From the NCBI GenBank assembly GCA_000493965.1, contig AWNV01000040.1:11735-28592 (forward strand): a stretch of DNA of 16,858 nt, read 5' to 3'. The notes beneath the pieces are model-generated. The model searched no databases. It saw only the letters and a program-made list of their open reading frames with translations, and had not been told where the DNA came from. This DNA comes from Candidatus Aminicenans sakinawicola JGI OTU-1. GTDB taxonomy: Bacteria > Acidobacteriota > Aminicenantia > Aminicenantales > Aminicenantaceae. Position numbers and translations under genes: made by a program. Below are positions 11,484 to 16,858 of the stretch, piece by piece (the first letter of the stretch is position 1; each line of letters opens with the position of its first letter).

Positions 11484-14110
11484 TTTGGGTAAAGGTCATC
11501 CCACCATTCGGGCTGCTTTTTAAGCCATCTATCAAACCATGCCATAATGGTCTTTGTCCAGAGGATTCTCTTGTCGTAAGTCATAATATGATGATTTTGA
11601 TCAGAAATCTGGATATATTCCACTTCTCTTCCAAGGATTTTGAGAGCCGTGAACAATTGGGTGCTTTCGCCGGGCGGGACGTTAGTATCTACCGAGCCGT
11701 GCAGGAGAAGCAGAGGGGTTGCGATCTTGTCGGCATTGAACAGAGGGCTCTGACGCACGTAGATATCCTTGCGGTTCCATGGGAAACTGTTGGCAGAGGC
11801 TATGGCACTGTAGGAATATCCCCAGTATCCTTCACCCCAGTAGCTGGATATAGAACTGATGCCGGCGTGGGCAACGGCAGCGGAAAAGATATTGGTCCGG
11901 GTCAGCAGGTACATTGTCATGAATCCTCCATAAGAAGCTCCGATGCATCCTAATCTTGTGGTGTCTACAAAAGGATGAGCCGCTAAGAATTTATTTACAC
12001 CGTATATGATTTCATCTGCTACAATGGTTCCCCAATCATTCACATGGAAAGCAGAGAATTCCTGTCCGAATCCTGTTGCTCCGCTTGGCTGGAGTACATA
12101 GACTATACAGCCTTGTGCAGTATATAAATTGAGGGGATACCGCCCGCCAAAATTGCGTGTTATTGGACTTGTTCCTCCATAATAATTTACGATGCAGGGA
12201 TATTTTTTATTTTTATCAAATCCTGGTGGATAGTACACCCGGCCTTCTATTACAATCCCTTTTTTATTTTTAAATGCCCAGCGTTCTACTTTCCCGAACT
12301 TAACATCTGAAAAATCATCCTTTCCCGGATCCTGAAAGAGGCGGTATTTGTTATTTTGCAGGTCTATTAAATATGCCTTTTGAGGAATTGAGGCACTAGA
12401 GCCTATATAAGCAGCTTCTGGCTTTTTCTCTGCTAGATTAAATTGCTCGATGGCTTCGACTCCGCAGTCAATAAATTCAAATGTTTTTTTGTCGAGGTTA
12501 TATTTGTAAAGATGGACGAAAGAACGGTCAGTAGTAATAAAATAAATGCAATTTTCTGTTTTACTCCAGATTCCCCGGTTTATAGATGGATTGAAATTTT
12601 TGGTGATAGATTCTGCTTTTTTTGTTTCCAGGTCAAACAAATAAGCCTGTGTGTCATATTCATTCGGAATCAAGTTGTTAGGAACATTTATTCCTGTCTT
12701 TCCAAATAGGGACGGGCCTCCCAGAATAAGTAGTTTTTTCCCGTCAGGAGAGCATTGGGCATTTCCAAACCATTTTCCTTTCCACAGAAGTTTGGCTTCC
12801 ATTGTTTCAAAGTCCATAGAGTAGAGCTCGGTTTTCTCATAGGGACGCTCAGAATAATCTATCACAGAGCGTGTGAATATGAGTTTTTTCCCGTCTGGGC
12901 TTATGCTGTTGAAAGATGTTGTGAGTTTTCCTGCTGTTAGTCTCTGACGGATGCCGTCCAGAGTGCTGACTCTGAAAAGAAAATTTCGGTCTCTCCATTG
13001 GGGCTGTCTGTCGGCCATATTTTTGAATCTTTTGACGCCGGCTATGTCTGATTCTCCGATTTCTGTTACCGAATATATAATATAGCATGAGTCAGGGGAC
13101 CATACATGAAACCCTAGATTTTTTATGTTTTTGAGGAGGGGTATAGTTGAACCTGCTTCCAGGTCAACGACCCATATTGTTCCATGCTTTTTGTCATGGG
13201 TTGTATAGGAGAATTTTTTTCCGCACGGGGCCCAGTTGATCCTTGATATTTTTGTTCCTCCGCGGTATGTCTGGAGAAGGCATCCGTCGCTCACGCGGTA
13301 CATTTCGATCCAGGTTTCAGTATCATTACTTGGAGGAAGAGTCTGTTTTATTGAAAGGGCGGCTGTTGTGCCGTCAGGAGATATGGAGATTCCGACGGCT
13401 TTAGGACCGTCCAGAAGATGTGTAATTGTCATTATCTCATCCGGAGACAAGGTTATGGTTGGAGGAAGGGAAGTAAATTTTTCATCGAATGAGATTGATG
13501 CCTGGATGGCCCAGTCTGAATTCGATTCCGGATCGTAAACGGTTTTTACAATCACAAGATGTTTTCCGGTTTCGAGTTTTAAGTAATCTGTGACTTTTTC
13601 TCCCTCAAAGGAGGCATTTTCCTTTATGCTCTTGTTGACTTTGGCTTTAGTTGTGATGAGTTTCCCGTCAAGGTAGATACGTAATACCTGGGGGCTTCTT
13701 AAGGACAATTTTGCTCTTGTCCATCTTTTAACATCAAGATAAAATCCCAAGTAAGCAGAGGAAGGTTCGTTAGGAAGCCCGGCAAGAACGATACCTTTTT
13801 CTCCTGCATTAATATTTTTCCACTGCACAGGATTGCCTTCATGCCAGTGCAGTTCACTTTTGGCTTTGGGTTTAAGTAAAGATATATCGACTTCGTCGAA
13901 TACAAGAAGATCGGAAACTGAAAATTTTCTTTTTATGTCGTTGTTAAATGCTGGAAGAGGGACAGGAAATGGGCCGAGTACAAGCCATGAATCTATAGAA
14001 ATATTTACTGTTTTATTGGGGATGTTCTTCTCTGTGGCGGCCAGCGGAATAGCTAGCATGAGAATTAATATGCATGTAATTATGTTCGATTGTATTATTT
14101 TATTACGCAT
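11477..14110 (-). CDS. Secreted S9 (prolyl oligopeptidase family) peptidase
   Basis: An 877-residue exported enzyme. It has a signal peptide (about residues 1-25, hydrophobic ILILMLAIPLA). An N-terminal beta-sandwich-like domain (to about 210) contains WLVLGPFPVPL and YLDGKLITTK. A beta-propeller with several SPDG/SPDGKK turns follows. The C-terminal alpha/beta hydrolase has IGASYGGFMTMY (nucleophile Ser about 726), LLLHGSVDTNVPP (Asp about 808) and SDQNHHIM (His about 840), the complete S9 triad. Family members cleave peptides, often dipeptides or short oligopeptides. GTG at 14116 is possible, but GGAG is spaced for ATG 14110. The stop codon lies inside a dispersed repeat. pgsA lies 138 nt upstream on the same strand. 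Confidence 0.92.
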   Translation of the reverse strand: MRNKIIQSNIITCILILMLAIPLAATEKNIPNKTVNISIDSWLVLGPFPVPLPAFNNDIKRKFSVSDLLVFDEVDISLLKPKAKSELHWHEGNPVQWKNINAGEKGIVLAGLPNEPSSAYLGFYLDVKRWTRAKLSLRSPQVLRIYLDGKLITTKAKVNKSIKENASFEGEKVTDYLKLETGKHLVIVKTVYDPESNSDWAIQASISFDEKFTSLPPTITLSPDEIMTITHLLDGPKAVGISISPDGTTAALSIKQTLPPSNDTETWIEMYRVSDGCLLQTYRGGTKISRINWAPCGKKFSYTTHDKKHGTIWVVDLEAGSTIPLLKNIKNLGFHVWSPDSCYIIYSVTEIGESDIAGVKRFKNMADRQPQWRDRNFLFRVSTLDGIRQRLTAGKLTTSFNSISPDGKKLIFTRSVIDYSERPYEKTELYSMDFETMEAKLLWKGKWFGNAQCSPDGKKLLILGGPSLFGKTGINVPNNLIPNEYDTQAYLFDLETKKAESITKNFNPSINRGIWSKTENCIYFITTDRSFVHLYKYNLDKKTFEFIDCGVEAIEQFNLAEKKPEAAYIGSSASIPQKAYLIDLQNNKYRLFQDPGKDDFSDVKFGKVERWAFKNKKGIVIEGRVYYPPGFDKNKKYPCIVNYYGGTSPITRNFGGRYPLNLYTAQGCIVYVLQPSGATGFGQEFSAFHVNDWGTIVADEIIYGVNKFLAAHPFVDTTRLGCIGASYGGFMTMYLLTRTNIFSAAVAHAGISSISSYWGEGYWGYSYSAIASANSFPWNRKDIYVRQSPLFNADKIATPLLLLHGSVDTNVPPGESTQLFTALKILGREVEYIQISDQNHHIMTYDKRILWTKTIMAWFDRWLKKQPEWWDDLYPNK

Positions 14111-14161
14111 TTTCACTCCTTTGTTTGGATGCAGTCATGAGTTGTGCTTTTTAGTTAGCAT

Positions 14162-14190
14162 GGATTATTCACAGGTTTAATGAATAATTC
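14162..14190. promoter_or_regulatory. Inverted repeat upstream of the S9 peptidase
   Basis: GGATTATTCA (14162-14171) pairs with TGAATAATTC (14181-14190) at 9 of 10 positions. It sits 52 nt before the peptidase start and could be an operator or a leader hairpin. There is no T-run, so termination after pgsA is unlikely here. Confidence 0.3.
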
Positions 14191-14248
14191 AGGTTAATAA
14201 AATTTGAGAGAATTCGCAGTGTATCTTCCTTTTTATATTAGTTTTACT

Positions 14249-14788
14249 TTAGTCCTTCGAGAGGACTTTTGGACCGAATTTAATAAAATATTCTAAAGCT
14301 GATAGGACTGCTGTAACAATCACCAGCCAGAGGCCTATTTGTGAAAGGAAATAAAGATTTCCGAGATATCTTTTCCCAAGTATCAACAGGGCAACTGTGA
14401 TGGTTTCTGTATTCATTTTGATTTTTCCCAGTATGGAAGCAGGGATACTGATTTTCTTAGAAGATGCGATAGCCCTGAATCCTGTAACTGAAATTTCCCT
14501 TCCTATGATTATGACAGCCATCCAGGCCGGTACAGTCCTTAATCCTACAAGACAGATTAAGGCTGAAGTGATAAGCAGCTTATCTGCTATCGGGTCTAAG
14601 AGCTGACCTAAAACTGTTATCTGTTTTTTTTGCCTTGCCCAGAATCCATCAAGCATATCGGTTAGGGCTGCAAGGACAAAAACTATTAAAGCTGCAAGCT
14701 CTCTTCCTTCAAATTGAATAAGGAGAATTACAACAAGGACAGGAATCGCAATTATTCTAAGTAAGGTGAGAGCATTTGGAATATTCAT
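14249..14788 (-). CDS. pgsA: CDP-diacylglycerol--glycerol-3-phosphate 3-phosphatidyltransferase
   Basis: A 179-residue integral membrane enzyme that makes phosphatidylglycerol phosphate from CDP-diacylglycerol and glycerol-3-phosphate. The CDP-alcohol phosphotransferase motif D-x2-DG-x2-AR-x8-G-x3-D-x3-D is complete: TDMLDGFWAR, eight residues, then GQLLDPIADK. It has about five or six hydrophobic segments and starts MNIPNALTLLRIIAIP as usual for PgsA. Upstream in-frame starts (14824, 14830) would add atypical residues; 14788 fits the family, although no Shine-Dalgarno is visible before it. Length is normal for the family. Its 3' end contains a hairpin (14251-14267) readable on the opposite strand. 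The amidase gene is divergent, starting 196 nt away. Confidence 0.93.
   Translation of the reverse strand: MNIPNALTLLRIIAIPVLVVILLIQFEGRELAALIVFVLAALTDMLDGFWARQKKQITVLGQLLDPIADKLLITSALICLVGLRTVPAWMAVIIIGREISVTGFRAIASSKKISIPASILGKIKMNTETITVALLILGKRYLGNLYFLSQIGLWLVIVTAVLSALEYFIKFGPKVLSKD
14251..14270 (+). terminator. Hairpin with T-run at the pgsA 3' end, antisense direction
   Basis: AGTCCT (14251-14256) pairs with AGGACT (14262-14267) across a 5-base loop, followed by TTT on the + strand. It would stop + strand transcripts before they run antisense through pgsA. It lies within the last codons of pgsA, so chance is possible. Confidence 0.3.
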
Positions 14789-14984
14789 CGTTATATGAAA
14801 TATAGTAAAGTAGCTCTGACGCATTGTCAAACTGAAGTTTGTGGCCTGTGGATGGGAAAAGGGCAGGAATCTTAGGCTTTACAATTCCCTCAAAAATTGA
14901 TACGTTTCTGCAGAAGGTGCTGTGGTTTTCCATTGAAGATTTTATTGAAATCAAATAAGTTATCATTAGTATGGAGATTTTGGA

Positions 14985-16556
14985 ATGATAAAAGCTGAGA
15001 TTGTATCGAGAACCGTTTTTTTGGCATTTTTCGTGCTGGCTTTAATGGTAGGATGCGGTCAAAAAACAAGTAGAGATAAGAAGTCAAAACCAGAAGGTTT
15101 TCATATTGTCGAAGCCACAATCGCAGATATCCATGAAGCGTATCAGAAGGGGGAACTCACATCCCGTGAACTGGTGGAGACTTATTTAAAGCGCATTAAA
15201 AAGTATGACCAGCCGAAAAGACTGAATTCCATCATTGTCATTAATCCCAATGCCTTAAAGAGAGCCGATGAACTTGATGAGGAATTCAGGCAAACGGGCA
15301 GGCTGCGGCCGTTGCACGGGATTCCTGTTATAGTCAAGGATAATTACGAAACACATGACCTGCAGACAACGGCGGGGTCTGAGGCGCTTAAAGGATTTCT
15401 TCCGCCTGATGATGCCTTCCAGGTGAGAAAGCTTCGCGAGGCCGGCGCCATAGTTCTGGCAAAGTCGAACATGGCAGAATGGGCTTTCAGCCCTTATGAA
15501 ACAGTCAGTTCCATCGGAGGAGTAACACGAAATCCATACGATCTGAGCCGGGTTCCGGCTGGCTCCAGCGGGGGCACAGCGGCATCAGTTGCTGCCAACC
15601 TTGGAGCCGTAGGCATGGGCACAGATACGGGAAATTCAATCCGCGGGCCTGCTTCGCACTGCTGCCTTGTCGGAATTCGATCTACAATGGGCCTTACAAG
15701 CCGGGACGGCATTATTCCTCTCTATTTACGCAATGATATTGGTGGACCTCTAACACGTACGGTCGAGGATGCCGTGAGAATATTGGAAGTGATAGCAGGC
15801 TATGACTCTGCAGACTCGATAACAGAAATGTGTAGAGGGAAATTGCCGGATAATTACTTACAATTTCTCGATAAAACAGGTCTTCAGGGAGTCAGAATAG
15901 GCGTTTTTCGTTTCTATACAGACAGGCCAAAAGCAGACCCTAAAGTCATTGCCCTTTTTGAAAAAGCTCTTGATGATATGCAGTCACAGGGAGCCGAAAT
16001 CATTGACCCCTTTGTCATTGAGGATTTTGGCAGGCTTTCTAGAAGCTTATGGTGTGATATGTTTCGTCATGACATAAATCAGTATTTTGCATCCCTTGGC
16101 GAAAATGCCCCTGTTAAAAGTCTGCTTGATGTGTACAATTCTGGGCTTTTTTCGATAAAGATAAAAAAAAGGCTGTATAAGGCATTGGAAGTTCCCCTTC
16201 AGGAGGAGCCAGCATGCAAGGACATCTATCATGAACCCCGCAATATAGCTTTTCGGGAGGCAGTATTAAAGGCAATGGAAGAACAAAAAGTCGACGTAAT
16301 AGTATATCCGACATGGAATAACCCTCCCACAAGACTAGGTGACTACAAGAGCACTGCCGGAGATAACAGCCAGCTCATTCCGCCGCACACAGGACTGCCG
16401 GCGTTTAATGTGCCGATGGGATTTACTTATAAAAATCTGCCTGCTGGACTGCAGATCGTGGGGAAGCTGTTCGGGGAGCCGGATCTTATAAGGATTGCAT
16501 ACGCATATGAACAGGCAACAATGCACCGCCGGCCTCCAAGAAAGTTTAAAAGATAG
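14985..16556 (+). CDS. Amidase-signature family lipoprotein
   Basis: A 523-residue amidase signature (AS) hydrolase with a lipoprotein signal: hydrophobic residues 9-23 and MVGC with Cys24 as the predicted lipidated residue. The catalytic triad is present as Lys118 (GIPVIVKDNY), cis-Ser194 (PAGSSGGTAAS) and nucleophile Ser218 (GTDTGNSIRGPAS). The C-terminal part shows VYPTWNNPP, HTGLPAFNVPMGF and LPAGLQIVG, all usual for AS enzymes. Family members hydrolyse amide bonds (GatA is the best-known relative), but a membrane-anchored form without gatB/gatC nearby is more likely a peptide-amide or other envelope amidase; the substrate is unknown. GGAG lies 8 nt before the ATG. It is transcribed divergently from pgsA. 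Confidence 0.93.
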   Translation: MIKAEIVSRTVFLAFFVLALMVGCGQKTSRDKKSKPEGFHIVEATIADIHEAYQKGELTSRELVETYLKRIKKYDQPKRLNSIIVINPNALKRADELDEEFRQTGRLRPLHGIPVIVKDNYETHDLQTTAGSEALKGFLPPDDAFQVRKLREAGAIVLAKSNMAEWAFSPYETVSSIGGVTRNPYDLSRVPAGSSGGTAASVAANLGAVGMGTDTGNSIRGPASHCCLVGIRSTMGLTSRDGIIPLYLRNDIGGPLTRTVEDAVRILEVIAGYDSADSITEMCRGKLPDNYLQFLDKTGLQGVRIGVFRFYTDRPKADPKVIALFEKALDDMQSQGAEIIDPFVIEDFGRLSRSLWCDMFRHDINQYFASLGENAPVKSLLDVYNSGLFSIKIKKRLYKALEVPLQEEPACKDIYHEPRNIAFREAVLKAMEEQKVDVIVYPTWNNPPTRLGDYKSTAGDNSQLIPPHTGLPAFNVPMGFTYKNLPAGLQIVGKLFGEPDLIRIAYAYEQATMHRRPPRKFKR

Positions 16557-16858
16557 GGAATTCGTTTTTCCGTAACAATAATACACATAAAAAACAAGAC
16601 CAGTCAACAAAAAATCCACAGAGGAGAGAGAATAGGTCTTATCATGTATTTGCCCACGCGCTCAGTCTCGTCTTTACTCTCAGTCCTGACTTTGCTGTGC
16701 ACATTGAATCCAGTATGACGCCAGTGCAGTATCTTTTGGACAAGGTTTTGATGGATCAACTGTTTGCGCAGGAGAAGTGAGAAGACCTCACGAGTGAAAA
16801 ACCGGCAGAGCAGAGGATCATTAAAGTAAGAGACCTTATGGAACTGTTCTTGTTTATC
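16557..16858. other. Downstream stretch without a supported gene
   Basis: After the amidase stop no clear terminator is seen. A + frame open to a TGA near 16778-16780 reads PDFAVHIESSMTPVQYLLDK then VLMDQLFAQEK, which looks protein-like but has no start, no ribosome site and no family I recognise; it may be the tail of a lost gene. A 24-codon frame starting at ATG 16644 is preceded by GGAGAGAG but overlaps it in another frame. Confidence 0.35.

Noticed and set aside
11359..11523. Plus-strand small ORF with GAGGAGG before ATG 11359
   Set aside because: It runs through the inverted repeat, the dispersed repeat and antisense to the S9 peptidase; the sequence is explained by those features, although the good ribosome site is curious.
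14789..14966. Minus-strand frame upstream of pgsA reading MENHSTFCRNVSIFEGIVKP
   Set aside because: It overlaps the pgsA start in another frame, has no clear ribosome site and matches no family I know.

Overview
The window looks like a bacterial chromosome segment from an anaerobic, probably uncultured lineage. The evidence is a Fur-type iron operator, a DUF5320/NifX-type pair typical of anaerobes, an acyl-CoA dehydrogenase with an electron-bifurcating type EtfBA, secreted tricorn-like and S9 peptidases, and a lipoprotein amidase. This mix is reminiscent of Aminicenantes-like or similar environmental bacteria, but no rRNA or universal marker is present, so the taxonomic guess is weak. I see no tRNA, rRNA, CRISPR array or intact transposase.

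Layout. 1-238 is the start of a tricorn-like protease leaving the window on the minus strand. 413-1283 is a Fur-box promoter followed by a DUF5320 gene and a NifX/NifB-type gene. 1336-2001 is a convergent DUF1847 gene. 2141-2795 is a Phd/RelE-ParE-type toxin-antitoxin operon with a good promoter. 2915-4952 is an AT-rich island on the minus strand with archaeal-looking codon use. It holds a DUF4143-type AAA ATPase and a Tat-exported putative lipoprotein. A 36-bp direct repeat, coming from the 3' part of the lipoprotein gene, brackets the ATPase.

5144-8346 is an acd-etfB-etfA operon on the minus strand; EtfA carries an N-terminal 2[4Fe-4S] domain, as in the caffeyl-CoA reductase complex CarCDE. 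8414-9141 is a gene graveyard with an ABC-ATPase-like scrap and a broken GH3 glycosidase. 9142-9895 has no credible gene but contains palindromes and hairpins. 9896-11032 holds a DUF3795 gene and an RHH/MazF toxin-antitoxin pair, separated by an attC-like imperfect palindrome.

11042-11476 is non-coding, with a long hairpin and the second copy of a 59-bp dispersed repeat (the first is at 2045-2103). The repeat supplies the stop codon of the S9 peptidase at 11477-14110. pgsA follows (14249-14788, minus), and a divergent lipoprotein amidase-signature protein lies at 14985-16556. 16557-16858 shows no supported gene.

Functionally the genes form separate modules rather than one pathway: iron-responsive metallocofactor proteins, flavin-based acyl-CoA redox chemistry, cell-envelope peptide or amide hydrolysis with phospholipid synthesis, and two toxin-antitoxin pairs near repeats and decayed genes.
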